Below the pieces are notes generated by a model. The model worked only from the letters and a program-made list of their open reading frames with translations. It searched no databases and was not told the DNA's origin. A program made the translations under genes and the position numbers. From contig UCMT01000027.1 in assembly GCA_900473795.1 (NCBI GenBank), forward strand, positions 62,001 to 126,000: a stretch of DNA of 64,000 nucleotides, read 5' to 3'. Below are positions 1 to 8,474 of this stretch, piece by piece. How positions within the stretch are numbered: position 1 is the stretch's first letter; every line of letters begins with the position of its first letter. This DNA comes from Hyphomicrobiales bacterium. GTDB lineage: Bacteria > Pseudomonadota > Alphaproteobacteria > Rhizobiales > Rhizobiaceae.

Positions 1-105
1 AACCACGCCGAGGAAGGCGAGGAACGAACCGGAGGCCGTAAGGATATGAACGGAAAAGGCACGGATTTCGGCGTAGGGCACGCGCTTGTAATTGAAAAAC
101 TTCAT
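1..105 (-). CDS. pcs: Phosphatidylcholine synthase, N-terminal fragment
   Basis: Only the first 35 codons lie in the window; the gene continues past the left edge. The translation starts MKFFNYKRVPYAEIRAFSVH and enters a hydrophobic stretch, which I recognise as the start of rhizobial Pcs. Pcs is an inner-membrane CDP-alcohol phosphotransferase that condenses choline with CDP-diacylglycerol to make phosphatidylcholine. The catalytic CDP-alcohol motif lies outside the window, so the call rests on the N-terminus alone. The gene is divergent from the ubiH-like gene across about 280 bp in which I see no other gene. Confidence 0.85.
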   Translation of the reverse strand, partial: MKFFNYKRVPYAEIRAFSVHILTASGSFLAFLGVV

Positions 106-384
106 CAGCAGACCGCACCCTGTCCTTACTCTGCGCTTTCCCGAAGCGCTCTGAACCGGCCAGTGCCGATAGCTCACGCTCCTTTGCCCGCCTTGTCGCG
201 CGGTGTTGGCGGTAATATGCACCGTTTCAGTTTGGCTGCCAGCAAAAATCACCGGCCCTTGAAAAAGCACGGGAATCAACTGTGGACGCATCTCCGGCAG
301 CCTGCGCCACTTCACCCCATTTTCATCAGGAACGGTGGCGGGTAAGATGGAAAATATCGGCAAGCATGACAGGAAGCGGACGCC

Positions 385-1590
385 ATGGATCATTTTGAAA
401 TCGCGATCGTCGGTGCAGGGCTTGCCGGATCGCTCGCCGCCCTCGCCCTGGCCGGCTCGGGACGAAGCGTCGTGCTGATCGCGCCGGCGCCCGGGCGCCC
501 CGACGGCCGTACGACGGCGCTGATGGATCACTCACTCGAACTTGTGCGGCGACTGGGGCTCTGGGACAGGATCGAACCCTTGGCGGCACCGCTTGCCACC
601 ATGCGCATCATCGACGGGACCGACCGGCTGCTGCGGGCACCGACCGTGACCTTTCATGCGGCCGAGGTGGGCCTCGACGCCTTTGGCTACAATATCCCCA
701 ATACGCCCTTCCTCGCGCTTCTGGAGAAGGAGGCTGAAACCCGCCCGTCGCTTATTCGAATCATCGCGAGCCTGTCGCAGATTGAAATCGACGCCAAACG
801 GGCGACCCTGACCCTTGATGACGGCCGCATCGTCACCGCCGATCTCGTCGTGGGTGCCGACGGACGAAAATCCGGAGTGCGCGCGGCAGCCGGCATAGAT
901 GTGCACAACTGGTCTTATCCGCAAACTGCGGTGGTGCTCAACTTCGCCCACCAGGTGCCGCACCAGAACATCTCGACAGAATTCCACACGCCGGACGGGC
1001 CGTTTACGCAGGTGCCGCTGCCCGGTCCTCGATCGAGCCTCGTCTGGGTGCAAAAGCCGGACGACGCCGCTGCAACGCTGGCACTTTCAGCCGAGGAACT
1101 TTCGCTTGCCGTGGAACGGCGGATGCAGTCGATGCTGGGAAAAGTCACTGTCGAAGGCACAGCGCAATCCTTTCCACTCTCCGGCATGGCCGCCAGGGCT
1201 TTCGGCAAGGAGCGGACCATCCTGATTGGGGAGGCAGCGCACGCCTTCCCGCCGATCGGCGCGCAAGGCCTCAACCTCAGCCTTCGCGACATCATGGCGG
1301 CGAGCGCCTTGCTTTCCGAGTTCCCGGCCATCCCCGCCGACTTTGGCGCATGCTATGACCGCAGGCGGCGGACCGATATCATGACCCGTACCGTCAGTGT
1401 CGATCTGCTCAACCGTTCGCTGCTGTCCGATTTGCTGCCGGTGCAGTTGCTGCGCGCCGCGGGACTGCAGGCCCTCGCCAGCGTTCCCCTGCTGCGCAAT
1501 CTCATGATGCACGAGGGGCTGAACCCCGGCAGCGCACTGCAAACGCTGCGCAGCTCGCTACGGGAAAAGATCGGCTGGCAGCGCGCCTGA
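385..1590 (+). CDS. ubiH: UbiH/UbiF-family FAD-dependent hydroxylase
   Basis: A 401-residue flavoprotein monooxygenase, probably hydroxylating the ubiquinone ring at the membrane. It has the FAD-binding GAGLAG at residues 10-15, the DG motif around VVGADGRKSG (155-164), and the second FAD motif GEAAHAFPPIGAQG at 282-295. Glu stands where many relatives have Asp in that last motif. The ATG is preceded by AGGAAG at suitable spacing. The last 33 bases overlap the convergent AEC transporter gene. The family is certain; which ring position it hydroxylates cannot be told from sequence, because alphaproteobacterial paralogues (UbiH, UbiF, UbiL, UbiM) are hard to separate. Confidence 0.85.
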   Translation: MDHFEIAIVGAGLAGSLAALALAGSGRSVVLIAPAPGRPDGRTTALMDHSLELVRRLGLWDRIEPLAAPLATMRIIDGTDRLLRAPTVTFHAAEVGLDAFGYNIPNTPFLALLEKEAETRPSLIRIIASLSQIEIDAKRATLTLDDGRIVTADLVVGADGRKSGVRAAAGIDVHNWSYPQTAVVLNFAHQVPHQNISTEFHTPDGPFTQVPLPGPRSSLVWVQKPDDAAATLALSAEELSLAVERRMQSMLGKVTVEGTAQSFPLSGMAARAFGKERTILIGEAAHAFPPIGAQGLNLSLRDIMAASALLSEFPAIPADFGACYDRRRRTDIMTRTVSVDLLNRSLLSDLLPVQLLRAAGLQALASVPLLRNLMMHEGLNPGSALQTLRSSLREKIGWQRA

Positions 1591-2535
1591 GCTCATGAGA
1601 TAAAGCAGCGCCGTTACCGTAGCCACCGACAGGACCGTGGTGATCAGGATCGTCGCTGATGCCCGCTCCTGCCAGACTCCATATTGCTGGCCGATAACGA
1701 AGACGTTGGTTGCTGTCGGCAAAGAGGCAAGCAGCACGGCAGTCTGCATCCAGACTGGATCGAAATCGCCCACGAAACTCAGAACCAGATACATCAATAC
1801 CGGGTGAAGCACGAGCTTGGCCGGAACGATATAGCCGATCTCGGCCGGAATGCGCTTCAAGGGCCGCAGCGCCAGCGTCGCGCCCATGGCGAACAGGGCG
1901 CACGGTGCGGCGGCCTGCGCCAGATAGTCGATCAACCTCTGGACCGGCATCGGCGGCTGGAACGACACCAAAGCCGCGATCACGCCGGCAATGGTCGACA
2001 GGATGAAAGGGTGCAGCAGAATCTTGCGGGCGATGCCGATCACGAGCTTGCCCGGCGCTTCCTTCACGCCACCCGCCAGCGCCATCATCGCCGGCGCCAC
2101 CATGAAATGCAGCACATTCTCGAAGCAGAAAATCAGCGCCACCGGCACGGCTGCCGGTTCGCCGAGCGCCAACAGCGCAAGACCCGGCCCCATATAGCCA
2201 ATGTTGCCATAGGTGCCGGCCAACCCCTGCACCGTCGATTCGGCAAGCGAATTGCGCCGGATGAGATAGCCCGCAAGAAAAACGAGGACGAAGACCGTAT
2301 AGGTGGCAGAGATGGAGGCGGAGACGAAGTCGAAACGTGTGAGCTGCTCGATCGGCGTCTTCGACACCAGTTTGAAGAAAAGCGCCGGCAGCGCCAGATA
2401 GATTATGAAGATATTGAGCCAGCCCATGGCATCGCCGGCTCCCTCGCCGGCAGGATTCCTTGCCAGCCTGGCCGTCACATAGCCAAGGAAGATCAGGCCG
2501 AAGAACGGCAATACCAAACCGGATATTTCGGCCAT
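1558..2535 (-). CDS. AEC-family (auxin efflux carrier-like) permease
   Basis: A 325-residue very hydrophobic protein with about ten predicted membrane helices in two halves. An N-terminal helix, a polar centre and conserved glycine/proline-rich segments such as GTYGNIGYMGPG are typical of the AEC transporter family. Bacterial members export or import small organic acids such as malate or malonate; the substrate here is unknown. The 3' end overlaps the convergent ubiH-like gene by 33 bp. The gene lies 33 bp downstream of ccdA on the same strand and may share its transcript. Confidence 0.85.
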   Translation of the reverse strand: MAEISGLVLPFFGLIFLGYVTARLARNPAGEGAGDAMGWLNIFIIYLALPALFFKLVSKTPIEQLTRFDFVSASISATYTVFVLVFLAGYLIRRNSLAESTVQGLAGTYGNIGYMGPGLALLALGEPAAVPVALIFCFENVLHFMVAPAMMALAGGVKEAPGKLVIGIARKILLHPFILSTIAGVIAALVSFQPPMPVQRLIDYLAQAAAPCALFAMGATLALRPLKRIPAEIGYIVPAKLVLHPVLMYLVLSFVGDFDPVWMQTAVLLASLPTATNVFVIGQQYGVWQERASATILITTVLSVATVTALLYLMSSGALPADLFP

Positions 2536-2568
2536 TCTTTTCCCGGAGCCTCTGTTTGACGTCTGTGC

Positions 2569-3318
2569 TTAGCCGATTTGCATCAGCACCGGAAAGGTCT
2601 CCTGGAACCAGATTGCCACGGAACTGATGACGCCGAAGACGAAGGCAAGGCCCGCAAGGATGAGGAAAACGCCCATCAGTTTCTCGACGAGGCCGAGATG
2701 GCGACGGAAACGCGACAGGAACTTCGTGAAGGCGCCTGAAAAGCCCGCGGCGATCCAGAAGGGGATCGCCAACCCGAGCGAGTAGACCGCCAACAGGATC
2801 GCGCCATCGCCGACCGTGTCGCGCGCGGCTGCGACCCCGAGGATCGTGCCGAGCACCGGACCGATGCAGGGCGTCCAGCCGAAGGCGAAGGCAAGGCCCA
2901 TGATATAGGCCCCTGACAGCGTCGCCGGCTTGCCGCCACCCTGGAAGCGGGCCTCCCGGCCGAGCAGACCGATGCGCAAGACACCGAGGAAATGCAGGCC
3001 CATGACGATGATGATGAGACCGCCGACACGCGACAGGATGTCGATATGCTGGCGCAGGACGAGGCCGATGGTGGAGGCTCCTGCCCCGAGCGCCACGAAG
3101 ACGGTGGCAAAGCCCAGCGTAAAGAAGAACGCCGCACCGAACACCGCGCGCCGCGTGCCGGCCACCGCGGCTTCTCTGTCGCCACCGCGAAACTGATCGA
3201 CCGAAATGCCTGCCATGTAACAGAGATACGGCGGCACCAACGGCAACACACAAGGCGAAAGAAACGACAGCGCGCCCGCCACGATGGCGGTCCAGATGGA
3301 AATATCAGCGATCGACAC
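2569..3318 (-). CDS. ccdA: Cytochrome c biogenesis protein CcdA
   Basis: A 249-residue membrane thiol-disulfide transporter that passes reducing equivalents from cytoplasmic thioredoxin to the periplasm for cytochrome c maturation. The two family motifs are visible: SPCVLPLVP with Cys23 in the first helix, and GWTPCIGP with Cys151 in the fourth; these are the redox pair. About six membrane helices are apparent, the usual size for the short CcdA form. The start is GTG with a GGAG about ten bases upstream. Transcribed toward the AEC gene. Confidence 0.93.
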   Translation of the reverse strand: MSIADISIWTAIVAGALSFLSPCVLPLVPPYLCYMAGISVDQFRGGDREAAVAGTRRAVFGAAFFFTLGFATVFVALGAGASTIGLVLRQHIDILSRVGGLIIIVMGLHFLGVLRIGLLGREARFQGGGKPATLSGAYIMGLAFAFGWTPCIGPVLGTILGVAAARDTVGDGAILLAVYSLGLAIPFWIAAGFSGAFTKFLSRFRRHLGLVEKLMGVFLILAGLAFVFGVISSVAIWFQETFPVLMQIG

Positions 3319-3442
3319 CCGTTAAGAACTCCAGCCTGCAACACGCTGCGCCGTCTTAGCGCCGATGCCCCCTTCAAACCAATCACCTTTTGGCGATCTC
3401 CATGCAAATCATCGAATTTGCAGTTTCGTCCGTTTTTTTGGG

Positions 3443-3471
3443 TTGACCAAAACAAGCCCGCTGTGCATATG
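3443..3471 (+). promoter_or_regulatory. Sigma70-type promoter of tRNA-Lys
   Basis: TTGACC (3443-3448), a 17-base spacer and CATATG (3466-3471), ending about 42 bp before the tRNA-Lys gene and on the same strand. This is a good match to the rhizobial housekeeping promoter. Confidence 0.6.
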
Positions 3472-3513
3472 TCCGCCCACTTCCGCCGGGCACGCAACGC
3501 CCCGGTTTTAAGG

Positions 3514-3589
3514 GAGCGCGTAGCTCAGCCGGTAGAGCAACTGACTTTTAATCAGTAGGTCCAGGGTTCGAATCCCTGCGCGCTCACCA
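3514..3589 (+). tRNA. tRNA-Lys (anticodon TTT)
   Basis: A 76-nt cloverleaf with acceptor arms GAGCGCG and CGCGCTC, D arm, anticodon loop CTTTTAA giving anticodon TTT, T loop TTCGAAT and an encoded CCA end. It decodes AAA/AAG. Confidence 0.98.
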
Positions 3590-3934
3590 TCGAAGTTTAT
3601 AATTTCAATATGGTAACGAAAGTAATTCCGGTAAAGCTTTCCGAGATTTACAACGCACGTGGCGATCCATGCCATCCGGCGGATTCGTCTGTCAAAAATC
3701 GTCAATGAAGTGCGGTGCACAACCTATAGGGACGTTGGGCTGCAAATGTCGTCGATTCAAACGACGCTGGAAGCAGACGGGAAGAATTTTGATGTCCCGG
3801 AGTGGTCCGGTGATTTCTAATGCAGGCTTCTCACCTTTTCGGGATCCAATTACCTCTAGATGTATGGAACCACATTTGTTTCCTATTGCCGCTTCCTTTT
3901 GTTGCCTTTCCCAAACTTCTCTTGCCGCCCAGCG
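3590..3934. other. Intergenic stretch after tRNA-Lys, no gene seen
   Basis: About 345 bp between tRNA-Lys and the next gene. Short open frames occur but none has family resemblance, a good ribosome site or convincing codon use. I see no integrase, no copy of the tRNA 3' end and no insertion element here. Confidence 0.5.
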
Positions 3935-4285
3935 CTATCTACCTCCGGCCAGGAGCCGCGTGGCCAAGGCCGCCGCGATACCCACAATCAATACAGTGGC
4001 CAAACCGGCAGTCATGGCGGCATAGTTCGGACGTGGGCGCGCCGGCGCCAATAAGCGTGACTCCGAGAGTTCCGATATGCGGCTTCTAAGATGAGACACA
4101 TAGGCTGTCAGCCGGCGCAGGTCTTCCTGGGCGTCCCCCGTGTTGGACACTTCCGGCTGTTGGAAACCCACGTCTCGCTCAACCGGATCATCGTTTAACT
4201 CTGCGAAATACTCGTCAAGTTCACTTCCACGGCTGGAATGATTCCTGCTGCCGATTGTTTTACCGCCGCCCTGCATCGTGACCAA
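3935..4285 (-). CDS. Small protein of unknown function with C-terminal membrane helix
   Basis: A 116-residue protein that I do not recognise. The first 55 residues are polar and acidic. Residues 53-78 (DAQEDLRRLTAYVSHLRSRI and beyond) look like an amphipathic or coiled-coil helix. Residues about 88-109 form one hydrophobic helix followed by a short basic tail, suggesting a tail-anchored inner-membrane protein with its N-terminus in the cytoplasm. An alternative start is Met4. It stands alone between tRNA-Lys and the divergent-free start of the GlxA-type regulator gene. Codon use resembles the neighbours, so it is probably a real gene. Confidence 0.55.
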   Translation of the reverse strand: MVTMQGGGKTIGSRNHSSRGSELDEYFAELNDDPVERDVGFQQPEVSNTGDAQEDLRRLTAYVSHLRSRISELSESRLLAPARPRPNYAAMTAGLATVLIVGIAAALATRLLAGGR

Positions 4286-4386
4286 TCCTTATCCCTTTTT
4301 GCGCTTAGACAACGCGGCTGGAGACAAAAGGATGCATGGGCGGAGTTCTGTCGTGGTAAATAAAAATTCGCGGGCGTATCAGCCGG

Positions 4387-5361
4387 TCATTGACGCCCTT
4401 TTCCCTGGCGCAATTTCAAGGGGCTTTCGCCATATTGGTGCTTGAAGGCGCGGGAGAAAGCGGACAGGCTGTCGAAGCCGCTGCGAAGGGCGATGTCCCG
4501 GACGCTCAATTCCGTATCACTGACGAGACGGTGTGCCGCCTGCAGGCGAAGCCGCAGATAGTAGCTGCCGGGACTGATGCCGAGTGCCTTGGTGAAACGC
4601 GTTTCGAGCTTGCGGCGGGATTGACCGGCCCGCAAGGCAAGTGCTGCGATCGACAGCGGCCGGTCGAGCGTGCGCTCCATCAGCCGGATGGCGCGGGCGA
4701 GATCCGGGTCGAGCGCCTCCATGCGGCCGAGCGAGACCAGCGGCTGCGCATCCGACGCCGCATGCGTCTCGTCGTAAACGAAGATGCTCGCCACATCGAG
4801 CGCAACCGCCGAGCCGAATCGCTGCCTGATCATGTGCAGCATCATGTCGAAGGTCGGCGACGCGCCGCCCGAAGTCCAGAATTTTCCGTCGGTGACGAAG
4901 CGGTCGGCCTTGACCGAAACATCGGGAAAAGTCAGCGCGAAATCCTCAAGCTCCTCCCAATGGGCCGTTGCCGACCGGCCGTTGACGAGGCCGGAGCGCG
5001 CCAGCAGCCAGCATCCGGACTCGATGCCGGCCACGACGGCAAAATGCCGGGCACAGGCTTGAAGGGCGGCGATGAACGTCTTGCCCGCGTGACGCTCGAG
5101 ATTGAAACCGCCGATCACCAGCAGAAAATCGCCCGCCGCGCGGGACGTAAAAAGGCCGTCCACCGCGATCGAGACACCGCAGGTCAGAAGAACCGGCTCG
5201 CCATCGGGAGAGAGAATCTTCCAGCGAAACAATGATTTTCCGGCAACGCGATTTGCAGCGCGCATCGGATCCAGCACCGAGGCGAGCGACATGATCGACG
5301 ATTCGGGCAGGACCACGATGACGACGGCAACGCCGTGTTCGGAAGGCTCTTTTTGCAGCAT
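4387..5361 (-). CDS. GlxA-family transcriptional regulator (DJ-1/PfpI plus AraC HTH)
   Basis: A 324-residue two-domain regulator. Residues about 10-180 form a DJ-1/PfpI-like amidotransferase fold with a nucleophile-elbow-like segment GIESGCWLLARSG (Cys117). Residues about 235-315 form an AraC-type double helix-turn-helix (SIAALALRAGQSRRKLETRF, then VRDIALRSGFDSLSAFSRAF). Known relatives such as GbdR, CdhR and ArgR control catabolism of betaines, carnitine or arginine. The ligand here is unknown. The nearby ATGTCAAAT direct repeats in front of the start codon suggest self-regulation. No adjacent catabolic operon indicates its target. Confidence 0.88.
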   Translation of the reverse strand: MLQKEPSEHGVAVVIVVLPESSIMSLASVLDPMRAANRVAGKSLFRWKILSPDGEPVLLTCGVSIAVDGLFTSRAAGDFLLVIGGFNLERHAGKTFIAALQACARHFAVVAGIESGCWLLARSGLVNGRSATAHWEELEDFALTFPDVSVKADRFVTDGKFWTSGGASPTFDMMLHMIRQRFGSAVALDVASIFVYDETHAASDAQPLVSLGRMEALDPDLARAIRLMERTLDRPLSIAALALRAGQSRRKLETRFTKALGISPGSYYLRLRLQAAHRLVSDTELSVRDIALRSGFDSLSAFSRAFKHQYGESPLKLRQGKGRQ

Positions 5362-5368
5362 GGCAAAA

Positions 5369-5398
5369 ATGTCAAATCTTCTGCGCTTTATGTCAAAT
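5369..5398 (-). promoter_or_regulatory. Direct repeat upstream of the GlxA-type regulator
   Basis: ATGTCAAAT occurs at 5369-5377 and again at 5390-5398, a 21-bp period or two helical turns, just upstream of the start codon. AraC-type proteins often bind such same-face direct half-sites. Read on the minus strand each copy contains TTGACA, so one may also serve as a -35 element. Confidence 0.4.
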
Positions 5399-5540
5399 TA
5401 AATATCGGCGTTCGGGCATGATGAGGCGGTAAGACCTCCCATTCGCAGCGCTGGTCAGCCTGTGGATGTCTGGACATTCCCCCTATCCGCCACTTTGCCG
5501 GACGGGCCGAACGGCAGACATGCCTTCGGTCCGTTTTTTT

Positions 5541-6119
5541 TCATTTGGGCTGTCGGCTCTTGTCCTTGCTGCGGCTCATCTCCGGCTCCACCGGTGGCGG
5601 CTGCTTCGATTTATAGGCATTTTCAAGCTTTCCAACGGCATAAAGCACCGTCAGCCCGGCTGCGAGCGCAAACGCCGCAATCAGCCAGTGGCCGAAGCCG
5701 AGCGCAAGGCCGATCGCCCCTGCAAGCCACATTCCGGCGCCGGTCGTCAGCCCCCGCACCTCCCCTTGCGACAGGATGATCGTCCCGGCCGCAAGGAAGG
5801 CCACCCCGGCCGTCACCGCCTCGACAACCCGCAACGGATCAATGCGGACCTGCGCGTCGGAAAGTCCAGGCATATGCACGCTTTCGATCGAGATGATGGC
5901 AAAGAGGGCCGAGGCAAGGCTGATAAGAATGTGGGTGCGCAAACCTGCCGCCTTGTCCCGCGCCTCCCGTTCGAAGCCGATCAGTCCGCCGAAGAAAATC
6001 GCGCCGCAGAAGCGGGCGATGATGACCGGGTAGGGAATTTGCGTCGCGGGAAAGATGTCGGCGAAAATCTGGTCCATGCCGCAGAACGCGCCGGCAAAAA
6101 CTTGGTTCCAAGACGGCAT
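5541..6119 (-). CDS. MgtC/SapB-family membrane protein
   Basis: A 192-residue inner-membrane protein. The MgtC signature is clear: an N-terminal helix with GLIGFEREARDKAAGLRTH, where the conserved Arg and Glu follow the first membrane segment, then LVSLASALF-like and TAGVAFLAAGTI segments. About four or five membrane helices precede a short charged tail. Family members are linked to magnesium limitation and, in pathogens, to inhibition of the F-type ATP synthase; most environmental copies are uncharacterised. Met15 is an alternative start. It stands as a single gene between the GlxA-type regulator and ddl. Confidence 0.85.
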   Translation of the reverse strand: MPSWNQVFAGAFCGMDQIFADIFPATQIPYPVIIARFCGAIFFGGLIGFEREARDKAAGLRTHILISLASALFAIISIESVHMPGLSDAQVRIDPLRVVEAVTAGVAFLAAGTIILSQGEVRGLTTGAGMWLAGAIGLALGFGHWLIAAFALAAGLTVLYAVGKLENAYKSKQPPPVEPEMSRSKDKSRQPK

Positions 6120-6262
6120 GGAGCGAACCCTGTGGGGCAGGTCGGCACTCCGAAAGCTGCGGCCATGGTCTCATTCGCGTTTTAGCCTATCCGGCTAAAG
6201 ATCGGCGGAACACTTGCCGACTTTGACGACCTGTCGGCGTTGCCGCAGGCTATTTCCCCCGA

Positions 6263-7336
6263 TCAGGCGGCCTGTTTGGCTCTTGCCAGTCCGTGCTCGA
6301 TCAGCCGGTCAATGAGTTCAGGGTAAGACGTTCCGGTCGCAGCCATCGCTTTGGGGTACATGCTGATGTCGGTGAATCCCGGCATGGTATTGATTTCATT
6401 GACAACTGCCGTCATGTCCGGCCGGAGGAAAAAATCGACGCGGGCTAGCCCCTCGCAGCCCAGCGCGATGAATGCCTGTCTCGCCAGGTCCTGCAGCTGT
6501 CGCGCCGTCTGTTCGGGAAGCACGGCCGGGATGTTGATGGTGGCACCCTTTTCGTCCAGATACTTTGCTTCATAAGTATAGAATCCGTGCCCCTCGCCCG
6601 TCACGATCTCGCCGGGGACGGAGACGACGATCGTCCCGTCGGGATTCTCAAGTACCGCGCATTCAATCTCGCGAGCCTGAACGAACTCCTCCACGAGAAC
6701 CTTCGTATCAAACCTGAACGCCTCGGCGAGCGCGTCATGAAATTCGCCGGCAGTGCGCGTTTTGCTGACCCCAACCGACGAGCCTTGCCGCGCGGGCTTG
6801 ACGAAAAGCGGCGATCCGAGCGCCTTTGTGACGTCGTCGAACACCGGGTGCTTGCCAGGTCTAACGGTGATCGAACGGGCGACCGGTAGACCCGCCTCGC
6901 GCAGCAGGCGTTTAGCCATGTCCTTGTCGATGGCCGTGGCCGACCCCAGGATACCGCAGCCGACCAAGGGAACCCCTGCAATCTGAGCCAGCCCCTGGAC
7001 GGACCCATCCTCGCCGTGCAAGCCGTGCAGAACGGGAAACAGGATATCTATCGCCGGCAGTTGGCGGGAAACGGCGGAGCCTTCGAAAGCGAGAAGACGA
7101 CCGCGCCCACCGGGCAGCAAGCAGACCTTTGTCCCGACATAGGCTACGGGGGCCGGCAAAGCCCCATCAAGCAGTTCGATCAACAACCATTCTCCGGTCC
7201 GATCGATAAGGATCGGTATGACCTCGTATTTGGCGGCGTCGATTGCCTTGACGACATTACGAGCGGAAAGAATGGAAACATCATGCTCTGCGGATTGTCC
7301 GCCAAAGAGAACAGCTACTCGCAATTTGGAGGCCAT
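6263..7336 (-). CDS. ddl: D-alanine--D-alanine ligase
   Basis: A 357-residue ATP-grasp enzyme that joins two D-alanines for peptidoglycan precursors in the cytoplasm. The N-terminus shows VLFGGQSAEHDVS, where Glu and Ser contact the first D-Ala. The middle has the ATP-grasp segment FVKPARQGSSVGVS, and the C-terminus has the Mg-binding EINTMPGFT. At 357 residues it is the longer DdlA-like form. Rhizobia usually carry a second, shorter ddl in the division and cell-wall cluster, which is not in this window, so this may be the paralogue. It is a single gene, followed on its own strand by the MgtC-like gene. Confidence 0.95.
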   Translation of the reverse strand: MASKLRVAVLFGGQSAEHDVSILSARNVVKAIDAAKYEVIPILIDRTGEWLLIELLDGALPAPVAYVGTKVCLLPGGRGRLLAFEGSAVSRQLPAIDILFPVLHGLHGEDGSVQGLAQIAGVPLVGCGILGSATAIDKDMAKRLLREAGLPVARSITVRPGKHPVFDDVTKALGSPLFVKPARQGSSVGVSKTRTAGEFHDALAEAFRFDTKVLVEEFVQAREIECAVLENPDGTIVVSVPGEIVTGEGHGFYTYEAKYLDEKGATINIPAVLPEQTARQLQDLARQAFIALGCEGLARVDFFLRPDMTAVVNEINTMPGFTDISMYPKAMAATGTSYPELIDRLIEHGLARAKQAA

Positions 7337-7647
7337 GGAGTTTCCTTTTGAAAATCGGCATCAATAGGCTGATGCCCAAGCTGTAACCGGCCAATTGCAA
7401 CCAAATTGAGATGATTTTTGCGGTTTGTGTCAGTGCAACACGAATATCGTAGCAGCGCAGGCAGATACCGACGCCGGTGTCGATCTGCGAGCGGAAACGG
7501 AGTGCTTGCCCGAAAAATGCGATGACGCGGAGAATACAGCGTCGGGACCATGAGCTGTGGCGACGAGAGAAACAGCTACGCCGCGACCAACCGCCTAAAC
7601 TCGTCCCGCAAGACATTTGTTCAATGCCCTGATTTCTAAGAGTTTTT
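7337..7647. other. Intergenic stretch between ddl and tRNA-Arg
   Basis: About 310 bp upstream of ddl. It must hold the ddl promoter, but I cannot point to convincing -35/-10 boxes. No gene or repeat is evident. Confidence 0.4.
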
Positions 7648-7723
<76 letters not shown>

Positions 7724-7765
7724 GCTTGAAGGAGGCAATGGCCTCCGGAAATTGGCAGCCTGGTG

Positions 7766-8071
7766 TCAGTGCGTCCAGGGCTGGGTGCGGCTGAACCGGA
7801 AATTATCGCTGTAGGAAACGTTCTTGCGGGTCGCTTCCTTCGGCGCGATGACGCGGTAGTCGATGCCATTGCGTTCAGCATAGGCGATCGCCTGCTCGGC
7901 GGTCTCGAACGTCAGCTTGACCTGTTGGCGGGTGTCGGCCGAACTCGTGTAGCCCATGATCGGATCGATCGTGCGCGCCTTTTCCTGATCGAACTCAAGA
8001 ACCCACAAATGCGTCTTGGCTTTGCCCGACTGCATGGCGGTTTTTGCGGGTCGATAGATTTTCGCGGACAT
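7766..8071 (-). CDS. NDUFS4-like complex I accessory subunit (ETC complex I conserved region)
   Basis: A 101-residue protein starting MSAKIYRPAKTAMQSG, preferred over an ATG-less extension to 8113 because the family begins here and a GGTGGAG lies upstream. It matches the bacterial form of the 18-kDa NADH dehydrogenase subunit (NDUFS4): WVLEFDQEK, the IDPIMGYTSSADTRQQV core, and the C-terminal YSDNFRFSRTQPWTH. It is expected to bind the peripheral arm of NADH:quinone oxidoreductase. This subunit is characteristic of alphaproteobacteria and mitochondria. The nuo operon itself is not in the window. Confidence 0.9.
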   Translation of the reverse strand: MSAKIYRPAKTAMQSGKAKTHLWVLEFDQEKARTIDPIMGYTSSADTRQQVKLTFETAEQAIAYAERNGIDYRVIAPKEATRKNVSYSDNFRFSRTQPWTH

Positions 8072-8311
8072 GTCTTGAGCGGTCTCCACCTTCGTTCCGT
8101 CACACCGGATCACTGCTGCCGGTCGCTGCGCATTGCCATAGCGCAGAATGGATTAAAACGGAATGACCTTCCGGCGATATATCCGCCGATTTTACCGGCC
8201 TTCGTGGTGTCGCGGCAGAACGCCGTTCAAAGTGGCACCCGGTGGAGCCAAAATGGGTCCCCCGCCGAAACGACGGTTCAACCAGTGCCAACGCTGTCAG
8301 GAAAAATTCGA

Positions 8312-8388
<77 letters not shown>

Positions 8389-8474
8389 TGACCCATCGAT
8401 GGCGCGGAGATACACGCTTACCCCTGCCCCTGCAATAGCTAAATTGCGCAATCCAACGCATGCACGAATGCCGA

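Noticed and set aside
46-345. 99-codon frame across the pcs start region
   Set aside because: Antisense to the recognised Pcs N-terminus and otherwise featureless.
1502-3253. 583-codon open frame on the minus strand
   Set aside because: It is an alternate-frame shadow across the AEC and ccdA genes; arginine- and glycine-rich with no family features.
3669-4025. 118-codon frame downstream of tRNA-Lys, possible phage remnant
   Set aside because: Cys/Arg-rich translation without similarity; no integrase and no repeat of the tRNA 3' end nearby.
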